DNA of 64,000 nucleotides from Breoghania sp037026715. GTDB taxonomy: Bacteria > Pseudomonadota > Alphaproteobacteria > Rhizobiales > Stappiaceae. Location: assembly GCF_037026715.1 (NCBI RefSeq), contig NZ_JBANCG010000007.1:124001-188000 (forward strand), in the 5' to 3' direction. How positions within the stretch are numbered: position 1 is the first letter of the stretch; each line of letters opens with the position of its first letter. Shown piece after piece: positions 27,677 to 37,134 of this stretch. The position numbers and the translations under genes are program-made. The notes under the pieces are model-generated. The model did no database searches. It was not told the DNA's origin and was given only the letters and a program-made list of their open reading frames with translations.

Positions 27677-28906
27677 ATGCGAGCCAATCTCGTTCTTGTC
27701 GTAAACTGCGGTTCCTCCTCGCTGAAGTGCGCGGTTTTCTCTCCCACCGACACGGATCCGCGCATACGCGCCCTGGCCGAATGCATCGGAACGCGGGAAG
27801 CGCGGCTGACCATCAAGAGCGGTGACGCGCATACCGAGATCGCGATGCCCCACGGCCAGCACGCCGACGCGCTGGAGCATTTTCTCGCCGCCCTCAGGAA
27901 AAACGGCCTGCTGGAAGCCATCGGCGCCGTTGGCCATCGCGTCGTCCACGGCGGCGAGACCTTCAAGGCATCGACCCTGATCACCCCGGCGGTTCTGTCC
28001 GACATCGAGGCCTGCAGCGCGCTCGCACCGCTGCACAATCCGGCGAACCTGGCCGGCATCGCCGGCGCGATGAAGGCGCTGCCGGACCTGCCGCAGATCG
28101 CCGTCTTCGACACCGCCTTCCACCAGACCATGGAACCGGAAGCCTATCTCTACGGCCTGCCGCGCGCGCTCTACCGCGACCTCGGCGTGCGCCGCTACGG
28201 CTTCCACGGCATCTCCCATTGCTACGTCGCATCCGAGGCGCAGCGCCTGCTGGGGCTTCCGCATGATGATCATTGCCTGATCATCGCCCACCTCGGCAAC
28301 GGCGCATCCGCGACCGCGGTACGAAACGGCCGGGTGACGGACACGACCATGGGCATGACGCCGCTTGAAGGCCTGATCATGGGAACGCGTTCCGGCGACG
28401 TCGACTTCGGCGCTCTGGCGCATGTGGCACGGCGACGCGGCATGGACGTTACGGAACTGGAGCACATGCTGAACCGCGACAGCGGGCTGCTCGGCCTGTC
28501 CGAACTCTCCAGCGATTGCCGGGAACTGGAGGCCGCCGCTGCGGCCGGACACGACGGCGCGCGCACCGCGCTGGCGGTCTTCGCGCACTCCATCGCCCGC
28601 CACGTGGGAGGCCTGGCGATGTCGCTGCCGCGGGTGGACGCGCTTGTCTTCACCGGCGGAATAGGAGAGAACTCCGTCAAGGTGCGCTCCGACGTCGTCA
28701 GCCGCCTGGCGGCCCTCGGCCTCTTCGAGGACAAGACCGCCAATGCCGACGTGCGCAACCGCGGTCCCCGCGTGATCGGGCGCGGCCCGGGCGGCGTCGT
28801 CGCCGTTATCCCGACCAACGAAGAACGAATGATCGCGCTCGACGCCTTCACCCTGACAGGGCTCGCTCCCAGGGCAGTCGAGGCAGCCAAGGCTATGGTT
28901 CAATGA
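27677..28906 (+). CDS. ackA: acetate kinase
   Basis: A 409-residue cytosolic kinase converting acetyl phosphate and ADP to acetate and ATP, reversibly. Signature 1 is VLVVNCGSSSLKCAVF. Others are HRVVHGGE, the catalytic FDTAFHQTMEPEAYLYGLP, RRYGFHGISH, AHLGNGAS and FTGGIGENS. Length is normal. It overlaps the phosphate acetyltransferase gene by ATGA, so the two are co-translated. Acting after the thiolase and Pta it would allow substrate-level ATP formation; the FNR-type box upstream suggests oxygen-limited expression. Butyrate or propionate kinase activity cannot be excluded. Confidence 0.95.
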   Translation: MRANLVLVVNCGSSSLKCAVFSPTDTDPRIRALAECIGTREARLTIKSGDAHTEIAMPHGQHADALEHFLAALRKNGLLEAIGAVGHRVVHGGETFKASTLITPAVLSDIEACSALAPLHNPANLAGIAGAMKALPDLPQIAVFDTAFHQTMEPEAYLYGLPRALYRDLGVRRYGFHGISHCYVASEAQRLLGLPHDDHCLIIAHLGNGASATAVRNGRVTDTTMGMTPLEGLIMGTRSGDVDFGALAHVARRRGMDVTELEHMLNRDSGLLGLSELSSDCRELEAAAAAGHDGARTALAVFAHSIARHVGGLAMSLPRVDALVFTGGIGENSVKVRSDVVSRLAALGLFEDKTANADVRNRGPRVIGRGPGGVVAVIPTNEERMIALDAFTLTGLAPRAVEAAKAMVQ

Positions 28907-30609
28907 GTGAATTTCCAAAGGGACGCGCGTTGTTCGTTGTCCCCACCCAGGCCGACGATCCGATCTCGGACATCGCACGGGCACTGGTCCTGCTGTTTGA
29001 GGAGGCCGGACACGAGGTCGGCCGCGTAAAGCCGGTCGCGGAAGCCGGTGAGGATCCCGACCGGCCGGAAGGCCCGTTCGTCTCCAGACGCAATGCCGAA
29101 CGGATGATCCGGCAGGATCGTGCGGCCGATCTGCTCGACGAGGTCGTCGGCATCGTCGTCTCCGCCCGCCAGCACCGTCAGTTCATGGTCGTGGAAGGCG
29201 CGCTGCCGCTGCCCGGCCACACGCTGCTGAACGACCTGAACTACGCGATGGCCCGGGGCCTGAGCTGCGACGTCGTGCCGTTCGTTTCCGGCGAGGCGGC
29301 CGATCCGCAGGACGTCATCGACCGCATCGAGGACGTGCTCTACGGCATCAAGCGCAGCCGCGGCTCCAGCCCCATCCGGGTTATGGTCGGGGCGCCCGCC
29401 AATGCGGAGCAGGCGGAACAATTGCGCCGGGCGCTGGAGGAACGGGCCTTCCCGTGCCCGTGCGATCTGATCGATACGTCCGCACCGTCCACTTCCGCAC
29501 CCTTCCCGGCAACCCGGATCGAGGGGCTTGCGGAGCGCATGCGCGACTGGTTCCCCGCGCTCTCGCGCAATCCGCATCTGCGCCGGCTGACCCCGCCGCT
29601 GTTCCGCTACCGGATGGTGGAGATGGCCCGTCAGGCGAACAAACGCATCGTGCTGCCGGAGGGCGACGAGCCGCGCACGCTGAGGGCGGCCGCGATCTGC
29701 GCGGAGAAGGGCATAGCCCGCTGCGTGCTGCTCGGTCAGCCGGACGAAATCCGCGCCAGCGCCGACGCCATCGGCGTGACGCTGCCGGACAATATCGAGA
29801 TCCTGAACCCCGCCGACATCCGTCCGAGCTACGTCGCGCCCATGGTCGAGCTTCGCAAGAGCAAGGGCATGACGCCGGAGCAGGCGGAGGAGGCGCTGCG
29901 CGATCAGGTCGTCCTTGGCACCATGATGCTGGCCGAGGATGACGTGGACGGCCTCGTTTCCGGTGCGGTCCACACCACGGCCAGCACGATCCGGCCGGCG
30001 CTGCAGCTGATCAAGACGCGCCCGGGCGCGAGCCTCGTCTCCAGCGTGTTCTTCATGCTGATGCCGGAGGAGGTGTTCGTCTACGGCGACTGCGCCGTCA
30101 ACCCGGACCCCACGGCCGACCAGCTGGCCGAAATCGCCATCCAGACGGCGGATACCTGCGTCACCTTCGGCATCGATCCGAGGATCGCGATGATCTCGTA
30201 CTCCACCGGCGATTCCGGCCAGGGCGCCGACGTGGACAAGGTGAAGGCGGCGACCGCCCGCGTCCGCGAGCTTCGACCCGACCTGACCATCGACGGGCCG
30301 CTGCAATACGATGCCGCGAGCGTGGAGAGCGTCGGGCGCCAGAAGGCGCCGGGCAGTGCGGTCGCGGGAAAGGCGAACGTCTTCATCTTCCCCGACCTCA
30401 ACACCGGCAACACGACCTACAAGGCCGTGCAGCGTTCCGCCGGCGTCGTCAGCATCGGCCCGATGCTTCAGGGCCTGCGCAAGCCGGTGAACGACCTGTC
30501 ACGCGGCTCGCTGGTCGACGACATCGTCTACACGATCGTGCTGACGGCCATCCAGGCCGCCGGACAGGACGGGATTGCAAACGCCGAGCCCCGCGCCGCG
30601 GCCGAATAA
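28903..30609 (+). CDS. pta: phosphate acetyltransferase with shortened N-terminal region
   Basis: A 568-residue protein. The C-terminal catalytic domain (about residues 240-555) is clear: RIVLPEGDEPRTLRAAAICA, VDGLVSGAVHTTASTIRPAL and VFIFPDLNTGNTTYKAVQRS. It interconverts acetyl-CoA and acetyl phosphate. The N-terminal region (FVVPTQADDPISDIARALVL, GRVKPVAE) resembles the P-loop-like domain of long Pta proteins such as the 714-residue E. coli enzyme. It is about 150 residues shorter and shows no intact Walker A, and much of the DRTGG part seems missing. It starts at the ATG overlapping the ackA stop and ends at a strong hairpin terminator. Confidence 0.93.
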   Translation: MSEFPKGRALFVVPTQADDPISDIARALVLLFEEAGHEVGRVKPVAEAGEDPDRPEGPFVSRRNAERMIRQDRAADLLDEVVGIVVSARQHRQFMVVEGALPLPGHTLLNDLNYAMARGLSCDVVPFVSGEAADPQDVIDRIEDVLYGIKRSRGSSPIRVMVGAPANAEQAEQLRRALEERAFPCPCDLIDTSAPSTSAPFPATRIEGLAERMRDWFPALSRNPHLRRLTPPLFRYRMVEMARQANKRIVLPEGDEPRTLRAAAICAEKGIARCVLLGQPDEIRASADAIGVTLPDNIEILNPADIRPSYVAPMVELRKSKGMTPEQAEEALRDQVVLGTMMLAEDDVDGLVSGAVHTTASTIRPALQLIKTRPGASLVSSVFFMLMPEEVFVYGDCAVNPDPTADQLAEIAIQTADTCVTFGIDPRIAMISYSTGDSGQGADVDKVKAATARVRELRPDLTIDGPLQYDAASVESVGRQKAPGSAVAGKANVFIFPDLNTGNTTYKAVQRSAGVVSIGPMLQGLRKPVNDLSRGSLVDDIVYTIVLTAIQAAGQDGIANAEPRAAAE

Positions 30610-30622
30610 GGCCAACCGACAT

Positions 30623-30661
30623 GAAAGAGGCCGCGGGAGCAACATGCCTGCGGCCTCTTTC
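30623..30661 (+). terminator. hairpin terminator after pta
   Basis: A 15-base-pair stem GAAAGAGGCCGCGGG / CCTGCGGCCTCTTTC (one G-U pair) with a 9-base loop lies 14 bases beyond the pta stop and ends in CTTTCC. The rest of 30662-30967 shows no convincing gene. Confidence 0.75.
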
Positions 30662-30967
30662 CTTGTCATCCGCCCGCGCCATGCGCAGAGGCTTGCAGCA
30701 GCTTTTCGCGATGGCCATTTCCGGCCGCTTCGCTCGCTATCGACCCGGCATTCGGGGCATTGAGGTCCCATTTCGCGCGCGCGGCCCGTTCGATTGCGAC
30801 CTCGATTGCCCAAATATTGGTCAACTCCGTCCATCCAGATCCGGACGGGCGAACCTCGCATCATCCTGAAATAAAATCGGTTTCGAAAAAACCCAGGCTC
30901 GCGCTGCGGCAGCTGGACGGTCATTTGCGCGTAAAATGGCACGGCACGCCCAGAGACTGCGCTTGTA

Positions 30968-30981
30968 ACTGGTATACCAGT
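30968..30981. promoter_or_regulatory. GntR-type operator before the amino acid transport operon
   Basis: The perfect 14-base palindrome ACTGGTATACCAGT lies 17 bases before the GntR regulator start, followed by a related half CAGTATATCAG. Its GTATAC core fits the operators of FCD-type GntR regulators, so the adjacent regulator probably binds it and controls its own operon. Confidence 0.7.
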
Positions 30982-30997
30982 CGTCCAGTATATCAGT

Positions 30998-31696
30998 ATG
31001 GCAGACACCTTCGAATTCGAAAGCGATCGCGCCTATGGTCGCATCGTCGAACTGATCTTCGGCGGCGGGGCAGATCCCGCCAAGCCGCTGTCGGAGCGCA
31101 AGCTGGCCGAACGTCTCGGGATCGGGCGCATGCCGGTGCGCGAGGCGCTGCGCAAGCTTGAGCGCGAAGGCGTGGTGGAGGTGAAGCCGGCGCGGGGCAC
31201 CTTCATCCGCACCGTCTCCGCCGACGATCTGAGCGAGGTCTACGAGCTTCGCGAGGCGCTGGAATGTCTCGCCACGCGCCGGGCCGCCACGCACGCCCCC
31301 TCGCCCGCGCTGCAGAATTGCGGTGCACGGCTGCGCGTCATGAGCCGCGACCCGTCCGCCTTCACCTCGCGCGAGATCGACGATGTGGGCACCGAGTTCC
31401 ACGACGCGCTGATCGAGAGCGCCGGCAACGCCGCGCTTGAGGAAATGGTGCGCTTCATGCGCATGCGTTTCCGTCTCGCCTTCCACCTGCCGCGCTACTT
31501 CGCGCACGAGCTGGTGGCGGAAATCCTCTTCGAGCACCTGGCCCTCTTCGAGGCGATCGCGGACCGGGCGCCGGACACCGCGGAAGAGCTGATGCGGGCC
31601 CATCTCCGCCGGGGCCTTCAGATCCGCCTGAACCTCGATCGTTCTGCCGCAAACACGAAAAAAAGCACCTCCAGACCAAAGGAAAACTCCGAATGA
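30998..31696 (+). CDS. GntR-family (FCD) transcriptional regulator
   Basis: A 232-residue regulator: winged helix with LSERKLAERLGIGRMPVREALRKLE, then the all-helical FCD effector domain starting at DLSEVYELREALECLATRRA. FCD metal ligands are suggested by the histidine in GTEFHDALIE and later histidines (FEHLALFEAI, RAHLRRG). It is the first gene of an operon: the binding-protein gene overlaps its stop by ATGA. FCD regulators generally respond to small carboxylates or amino acids, so it probably senses the transported compound and binds the palindrome at 30968. Confidence 0.92.
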   Translation: MADTFEFESDRAYGRIVELIFGGGADPAKPLSERKLAERLGIGRMPVREALRKLEREGVVEVKPARGTFIRTVSADDLSEVYELREALECLATRRAATHAPSPALQNCGARLRVMSRDPSAFTSREIDDVGTEFHDALIESAGNAALEEMVRFMRMRFRLAFHLPRYFAHELVAEILFEHLALFEAIADRAPDTAEELMRAHLRRGLQIRLNLDRSAANTKKSTSRPKENSE

Positions 31697-32718
31697 AAAA
31701 AGCGATGTTGTGTTCCCTGCTCGCGGGCGCCGTCTCTCTGGGCGCTCTCGGGGGCACCGCCGTTGCCGGCACTCTCGACAACGTGAAACAGGCTGGCGTC
31801 CTCAAATGCGCCGTCAATGGCTCGCGGCCCGGCTTCTCGTCGGTCGACAGCGAAGGCAACTGGCACGGCCTCGACGTCGACACCTGCCGCGCGGTCGCCG
31901 CCGCCGTGCTGGGCGACGCGAGCAAGGTCCAGTACCTGAAGACCAACAACCAGACCCGCCTGACCGCGCTTCAGACCGGCGAGGTCGACATGACCGCGGC
32001 CAACACGACCTGGACGCGGGCTCGCGACACCGATCTCGGCCTCGACTTCGTCGCCCCCACCTTCTACGACGGCCAGGCCTTCATGGTGTCCAAGGATCTC
32101 GGCGTTGAGAGCGTCGACGATCTCGACGGCGCCAGCGTCTGCGTGCGTCCCGGCTCCACCTCCGAGCGCGTCGTCTCCGACATCCAGAAGAAGAAGGGCA
32201 TCGAGCTGAAGCTCGTCGTCATCGAGGACCAGAAGGAGGTCAACACCGCCTTCTTCGGCGGCCGTTGCGACGCGATGGTTCAGTCTTCCTCGGCGCTTTC
32301 CTCGACGCGCGCGGCCGTTGCCGACAACCCGGACGACTACGTCATCCTGCCCCAGCGCTTCGGCAAGGATCCGGAAGGCCCGATCGTGCGCCAGGACGAC
32401 GCCCAGTGGCGCGATATCGTCCAGTGGACGGTCTTCACCCTCTTCCAGGCGGAAGAGAGCGGCGTGACCTCCAAGAATGTCGACGAGATGAAGGCCGATA
32501 GCAAGGACGCCACCATCCGCCGCCTGCTCGGCGTGGAGACCTCCGGCGGCAAGGGCCTCGGCCTTGCGCCCGACTGGGCCTACCAGGTCATCAAGCAGGT
32601 CGGCAATTACGGCGAGGTGTTCGAGCGCAACGTCGGCAAGGAGTCCGCCCTGAAGCTGGAACGCGGGCTGAACGCGCAGTACTTCGACGGCGGCATGATC
32701 TACGCCCCGCCGCTTTGA
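31693..32718 (+). CDS. aapJ: periplasmic amino acid-binding protein, AapJ type
   Basis: A 341-residue exported protein; the signal peptide ends near GGTAVAGTLDN. The mature start GTLDNVKQAGVLKCAVNGS, GNWHGLDVDTCRAVAAAVLG and RLTALQTGEVDMTAANTTWT follow AapJ/BztA proteins of the general L-amino acid ABC system. It captures amino acids in the periplasm for the permeases encoded next. The ATG overlaps the GntR stop. A threonine aldolase at the operon end hints at threonine or another beta-hydroxy amino acid as ligand, which is inference. Confidence 0.92.
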   Translation: MKKAMLCSLLAGAVSLGALGGTAVAGTLDNVKQAGVLKCAVNGSRPGFSSVDSEGNWHGLDVDTCRAVAAAVLGDASKVQYLKTNNQTRLTALQTGEVDMTAANTTWTRARDTDLGLDFVAPTFYDGQAFMVSKDLGVESVDDLDGASVCVRPGSTSERVVSDIQKKKGIELKLVVIEDQKEVNTAFFGGRCDAMVQSSSALSSTRAAVADNPDDYVILPQRFGKDPEGPIVRQDDAQWRDIVQWTVFTLFQAEESGVTSKNVDEMKADSKDATIRRLLGVETSGGKGLGLAPDWAYQVIKQVGNYGEVFERNVGKESALKLERGLNAQYFDGGMIYAPPL

Positions 32719-32740
32719 GCCCGGGCCGGCACGCAACACC

Positions 32741-33940
32741 ATGTCCATCTTGAAAAAGAGAGCCACGGCGGGGGGCGCAGTCCCCCCGCCGCCGCGCCGC
32801 CGGCTTTCGCCGAAGGCCGTGTTCTGGCAGGCGGCGCTGCTTGTCGTGCTGGCGACGATCGCCACCTGGCTGGTGATGAACGCAAGGGCCGCGCTCGATG
32901 CGCGCGGCATGACCTCAGGCCTCGGCTTCCTGTTCGACAAGGCCCAATTCTCGCTGGGCGAGGCTTTCTTCCACTTCCGCCCGGGCGAGACCTACCTGAC
33001 GGCCTTCGCCGTCGGCCTCGGCAACACGGTGATGGTGTCGGTCGTCTCCATCATTACCGCCTCGCTTCTGGGAACGCTCGTCGGTCTTGCGCGCCTGTCG
33101 CGAAACGGGCTCGCCAGCGGCCTCGCCCAGGCCTACGTCTACGCCTTCCGCAACACCCCTCAGCTCGTCCAGATCGTGTTCTGGTACAGCTTCTTCACGC
33201 TTTTGCCGCATGCCCGCAATTCATGGTCCATCGGCGAGTTGATTTTCGCCTCCAACCGCGGCGTGTCACTGCCCGCGCCTGAAAACGGCGCGGTGTTCGC
33301 TGAAGCCGCCGCGGCCGGCTTTCTCGGTTTTCTCGTGGCCTGGGGCGTGTCGATCCTGGCGGAGCGCCGCCGGCGCCGCACCGGCCTGCGCTGGAAGCCG
33401 CTGCGCGCCGTGCAGATCGCGCTGATCCTCGCGCCCGCGCTCGTCGTTTGGGCAGCCGCAGGCGCGCCCGCCGAATGGTCGGTCCCCGTGCTCAAGGGCT
33501 TCAACTTCAAGGGCGGCGCGACGCTCTCGCCGGAATTTTTGGCGATCTATTTCGGGCTCTCCTTCTATATCGCCGCCTATATCGCGGAGATCGTGCGCGC
33601 CGGCATCGGCAGCGTCGATTTCGGCCAGTTCGAGGCGGCCAATACCATCGGGCTGTCGAAGAGCGACATCTACCGCCGCATCGTCGCCCCGCAGGCGCTG
33701 CGCGTGATCATCCCGCCGCTCGCCGCCCAGTATGTGAGCCTGTTGAAGAACTCCTCGCTCGGCGTCGCCATCGGTTATCCCGACCTCTTCTCCATCTCAA
33801 ATACCATGCTCACCTATTCCGGCCGCACCATCGAGGTGCTGTGCATCATGGCGGCGGTCTACCTCGTCATGGCGCTTGCGATCGGCGCGGCCTCCAACGC
33901 CGCCAACCGCTATTTCGCGATCCCGGGGCGCACATCATGA
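32741..33940 (+). CDS. aapQ: amino acid ABC transporter permease, AapQ type
   Basis: A 399-residue inner-membrane permease of the His/Glu/Gln/Arg family. TAFAVGLGNTVMVSVVSIIT starts the transport domain. The usual long central insertion of AapQ/BztB follows. The coupling motif then appears as QFEAANTIGLSKSDIYRRIV with PQALRVIIPPLAAQYVSLLK. The length and insertion distinguish it from short HisM-type permeases. It overlaps the next permease gene by ATGA. Confidence 0.93.
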   Translation: MSILKKRATAGGAVPPPPRRRLSPKAVFWQAALLVVLATIATWLVMNARAALDARGMTSGLGFLFDKAQFSLGEAFFHFRPGETYLTAFAVGLGNTVMVSVVSIITASLLGTLVGLARLSRNGLASGLAQAYVYAFRNTPQLVQIVFWYSFFTLLPHARNSWSIGELIFASNRGVSLPAPENGAVFAEAAAAGFLGFLVAWGVSILAERRRRRTGLRWKPLRAVQIALILAPALVVWAAAGAPAEWSVPVLKGFNFKGGATLSPEFLAIYFGLSFYIAAYIAEIVRAGIGSVDFGQFEAANTIGLSKSDIYRRIVAPQALRVIIPPLAAQYVSLLKNSSLGVAIGYPDLFSISNTMLTYSGRTIEVLCIMAAVYLVMALAIGAASNAANRYFAIPGRTS

Positions 33941-35061
33941 GCGCAGCCATCGGTTCCTACGCCACCATCGGCAACGACGCACCGCGCCGGCCCGCACCGC
34001 ACGGGGCCGGACGCCTCGCGCAGCTGAAGGCGCGCTATTTCGCGACGCCCGGCACCAGCCTCCTCACCATCGTGCTTGGCCTCATGACAGCCTGGGCGGT
34101 CGTCTCCTTCGTGCGCTGGGGCATCATTGACGCGGTCTGGTACGACCCGACCGCCGAGGCCTGCAAGACGGCAAGCGGCGCCTGCTGGGCCGTGATCACG
34201 GAAAAGTACCGGGTCATCCTGCTCGGCACCTATCCTTACGACGAGCAATGGCGCTCCGCGCTGATCATCGCGATCTGGGTCGTGTGGGCGGTGCTCACCG
34301 CCTTCCGCCTGTTTCCGCTTCGCATGAGGCTTGCCGGCTGGCTGGCGGTGTTCGTCGTGACGCTTGTCCTGATGCGCGGCGGCGTGTTCGGGCTTTCCTA
34401 CGTCGGCACCGATGCCTGGGGCGGCCTGCCGCTGACCTTCCTGGTCTTCGGCGGAACGGTCGCCTTCGGCATTCCGCTCGCCATCCTGCTGGCGCTCGGC
34501 CGGCGTTCGCCCTTTCCGGTCGTGCGTTTCGTCTCCATCGCCACCATCGAGGGCGTGCGCGGCATTCCGCTGCTCGTCGTGCTCTTTTTCGGCACGCTGA
34601 TCCTGCCGCTGTTCCTGCCGCCGCAGCTCGACGTCGACAAGCTGGTGCGCGCCGAGATCGGCATGGTGATCTTCTTCGCGGCCTATGCGGCGGAGGTGAT
34701 CCGCGGCGGATTGCAGGCGGTCGCAGACGGACAGGACGAGGCCGCGAAGGCGCTCGGCATGGGCTACTGGCTGAGGATGCGCAAGATCGTCCTGCCGCAG
34801 GCCGTCGCCATCGCCATCCCCGCGCTCTTCAACGACATCATCCGCGCGTTCAAGAACACGACCTACTTCGCAATTCTGGGGCTTTTCGACGTGCTCGGCG
34901 CCACCAAGGTCGCGCTCGATGACCCGGCCTGGGTGCGCTACGGGCTGGAGGGCTACCTTTTCGTGTTCCTGCTCTACTTCCTGATCTGCTCCGGCCTGTC
35001 GCTCTACGGCCGCTCGCTGGAACAGGACCACGCGCGGCGCACGCGGAGGGCGGAACAATGA
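33937..35061 (+). CDS. aapM: amino acid ABC transporter permease, AapM type
   Basis: A 374-residue second permease of the heterodimeric channel. The N-terminal cytoplasmic leader is followed by membrane segments, VRFVSIATIEGVRGIPLLVV, and the coupling region QDEAAKALGMGYWLRMRKIV with PQAVAIAIPALFNDIIRAFK. This matches AapM/BztC. The ATG at 33937 overlaps the aapQ stop; a long open extension upstream of it is a shadow of aapQ. The ATPase gene overlaps its 3' end by ATGA. Confidence 0.93.
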   Translation: MSAAIGSYATIGNDAPRRPAPHGAGRLAQLKARYFATPGTSLLTIVLGLMTAWAVVSFVRWGIIDAVWYDPTAEACKTASGACWAVITEKYRVILLGTYPYDEQWRSALIIAIWVVWAVLTAFRLFPLRMRLAGWLAVFVVTLVLMRGGVFGLSYVGTDAWGGLPLTFLVFGGTVAFGIPLAILLALGRRSPFPVVRFVSIATIEGVRGIPLLVVLFFGTLILPLFLPPQLDVDKLVRAEIGMVIFFAAYAAEVIRGGLQAVADGQDEAAKALGMGYWLRMRKIVLPQAVAIAIPALFNDIIRAFKNTTYFAILGLFDVLGATKVALDDPAWVRYGLEGYLFVFLLYFLICSGLSLYGRSLEQDHARRTRRAEQ

Positions 35062-35822
35062 CGAACCCCGCAGACACATCCGCCAACCTCGTCGTCGCGC
35101 TTGACAAGATCAACAAGTGGTACGGCGCGCATCACGTGCTCAGAGACGTTTCCCTCGGCCTTGGCGAGGGCGAGAAGATCGTCCTGTGCGGACCGTCGGG
35201 ATCGGGCAAGTCCACGCTGATCCGCTGCGTGAACGCGCTGGAGCGTTTCCAGGAGGGCACGCTCACGGTCTGCGGCACGGTGCTGGACGGCAAGCCGGCA
35301 ACGCTTGCGGAAATCCGCCGGCGCACGGGCATGGTCTTTCAGAACTTCAACCTGTTCCCGCATCTGAGCGTGCTCGACAACCTGACGATCGGCCCGGTCT
35401 ACGCCCGCAGTGAACCCGAGGCGGCCGCGATTGCGCGTGCCCGGGAGCTGCTGGAACGCGTCCGCCTGTCCGATCAGGCCGCGAAATTTCCCGGCCAGCT
35501 TTCCGGCGGCCAGCGCCAGCGCGTGGCGATCGCCCGTTCGCTGATGCTGAAACCCGCTGTGATGCTTTTCGACGAACCGACCTCCGCGCTCGATCCGGAG
35601 ATGATCCAGGAAGTGCTCGACGTGATGGAGGGGCTCGCCCGCGACGGCCAGTCGATGATCGTGGTCACCCACGAGATGGGCTTTGCCCGCCGGGTGGCCG
35701 ATCTCGTCGTCTTCATGGACCAGGGCGAGATCATCGAGGCGGCCCCGCCGGAAGACTTCTTCGCAAACCCCGCCACGGATCGCGCCCGCGATTTCCTCGG
35801 CAAGATCTCAACGACGGCGTGA
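35058..35822 (+). CDS. aapP: amino acid ABC transporter ATP-binding protein, AapP type
   Basis: A 254-residue ABC ATPase: Walker A GPSGSGKST, Q-loop MVFQNFNLFPHLSVLDN, signature LSGGQRQRVAIARSL, Walker B AVMLFDEPTSALD and switch VVTHEMGFARRVAD. These are the textbook motifs of the polar amino acid family (HisP/GlnQ/AapP). It drives the AapQM-type channel. A threonine aldolase gene follows after 95 bases. Confidence 0.94.
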   Translation: MTNPADTSANLVVALDKINKWYGAHHVLRDVSLGLGEGEKIVLCGPSGSGKSTLIRCVNALERFQEGTLTVCGTVLDGKPATLAEIRRRTGMVFQNFNLFPHLSVLDNLTIGPVYARSEPEAAAIARARELLERVRLSDQAAKFPGQLSGGQRQRVAIARSLMLKPAVMLFDEPTSALDPEMIQEVLDVMEGLARDGQSMIVVTHEMGFARRVADLVVFMDQGEIIEAAPPEDFFANPATDRARDFLGKISTTA

Positions 35823-35917
35823 GCGGCACGCGTTCGCTCGAACGCCATCGCCACGCCGTTCAACCGTCTGCAAGGGCGCCGACAGGCAGCCCCTCCGCAC
35901 ATGATCAGGAACGCATC

Positions 35918-36964
35918 ATGACAGCCGCCATCGAGGTCGACCTCGTCTCCGACACCACCACCCGCCCCAGCGCCGCCATGCTGGCCCGCATGGCCTCTGC
36001 CCCCGTGGGCGACGAGCAGAAGGGCGAGGATCCGACCACCCTCGCCCTCAATGAAGAAGTGGCCGGGCTTCTGGACATGGAGGCGGCCGTGTTCCTGCCG
36101 TCGGGCACCATGTGCAACCAGATCTCGTTCCTCGTCCATTGCCGGCCCGGCGACGAGATCATCGCCGCCGAAAACGCCCATGTGGTCGCCTCCGAAGGTG
36201 CGGGAGCCGCAGCGCTCGCAGGCGCGCAGATGCGCCCGATCTCGACGCCGAGCGGCCTGTTCGGGGTCTGCGACATGGTGGCCGCGCTGCGCAGCCCGCG
36301 CATGCGCAGCCCGCGTTCCAGCGTGGTTTCGGTGGAACAGACCACCAACCGCGGCGGCGGGCTCGTCTGGTCGGCGGAAACGCTTGGCGAACTGACCGAA
36401 GCCGCACGGGACTGGGGGCTGGCCACGCACATGGACGGCGCCCGCCTGCTGAATGCGGCGGTTGCCGCCGGCAAGCCCGCCCGGGCCTTCACCCGCGGTT
36501 TCGACAGCGCCTGGATCGATCTTTCCAAGGGGCTTGGCTGTCCGGTCGGTGCCGTTCTCGCCGGTTCCAAGGACTTCATCGAGGCGGCCTGGGTTTGGAA
36601 GCACCGGCTCGGCGGCGCGATGCGCCAGTCCGGCGTTCTGGCGGCCGCCGGTCTCTACGCGTTGGAGCACAATGTCGAGCGTCTGGCCGAGGACCACGCC
36701 AACGCGAAGCTGTTCGCGGAGCTGGTGGCCGGCCTGCCCCACGTCACCGTCTATCCGCGCGAGGTGGTCACCAACATCCTGTTCCTCGAACTCGACGGGC
36801 CGCTGACCTCCGGCGAGATCGTCGCCGCGCTTGCCGCCGAAGGCGTACGCATCGGCGCGGAGAGCGACCGGCGCATGCGCGTCGTCACCCATCTCGATGT
36901 GAGCGAGGCGGGCGTGCGCAAGGCGGCCGAAGCCTTCACCCGCGCGGTGACGGCACTCGTCTGA
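35918..36964 (+). CDS. ltaE: low-specificity threonine aldolase (PLP)
   Basis: A 348-residue PLP enzyme of the beta-eliminating lyase family. DLVSDTTTRPSAAMLARMAS, AVFLPSGTMCNQI, VEQTTNRGGG and HMDGARLLNA match threonine aldolases, and the PLP lysine is in IDLSKGLGCPVGAVLAG. It cleaves L-threonine or allo-threonine, or related beta-hydroxy amino acids, to glycine and an aldehyde. AGGA precedes the ATG at 35918. Position directly after an Aap-type importer suggests it degrades the imported amino acid. No PLP or substrate-binding residue is obviously missing. Confidence 0.9.
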   Translation: MTAAIEVDLVSDTTTRPSAAMLARMASAPVGDEQKGEDPTTLALNEEVAGLLDMEAAVFLPSGTMCNQISFLVHCRPGDEIIAAENAHVVASEGAGAAALAGAQMRPISTPSGLFGVCDMVAALRSPRMRSPRSSVVSVEQTTNRGGGLVWSAETLGELTEAARDWGLATHMDGARLLNAAVAAGKPARAFTRGFDSAWIDLSKGLGCPVGAVLAGSKDFIEAAWVWKHRLGGAMRQSGVLAAAGLYALEHNVERLAEDHANAKLFAELVAGLPHVTVYPREVVTNILFLELDGPLTSGEIVAALAAEGVRIGAESDRRMRVVTHLDVSEAGVRKAAEAFTRAVTALV

Positions 36965-37134
36965 CGGGACGCCCAGCCAGCGCGCAGAGGTAAGGGCGCT
37001 GACAGACGACACGTATATCGATCACGAACGGACCGGAGGCTTCTCACATCCGCGACAGGCCTCCGCGATCCATGTTTTGACCAGCATTTCGCGTCATATT
37101 CCGCAACGTTATGATCTAACAAAAATATTAGTAT

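Noticed and set aside
30575..30967. Small open frames between pta and the GntR gene
   Set aside because: They run through the pta terminator hairpin and operator region, lack ribosome-binding sites and show no family similarity.
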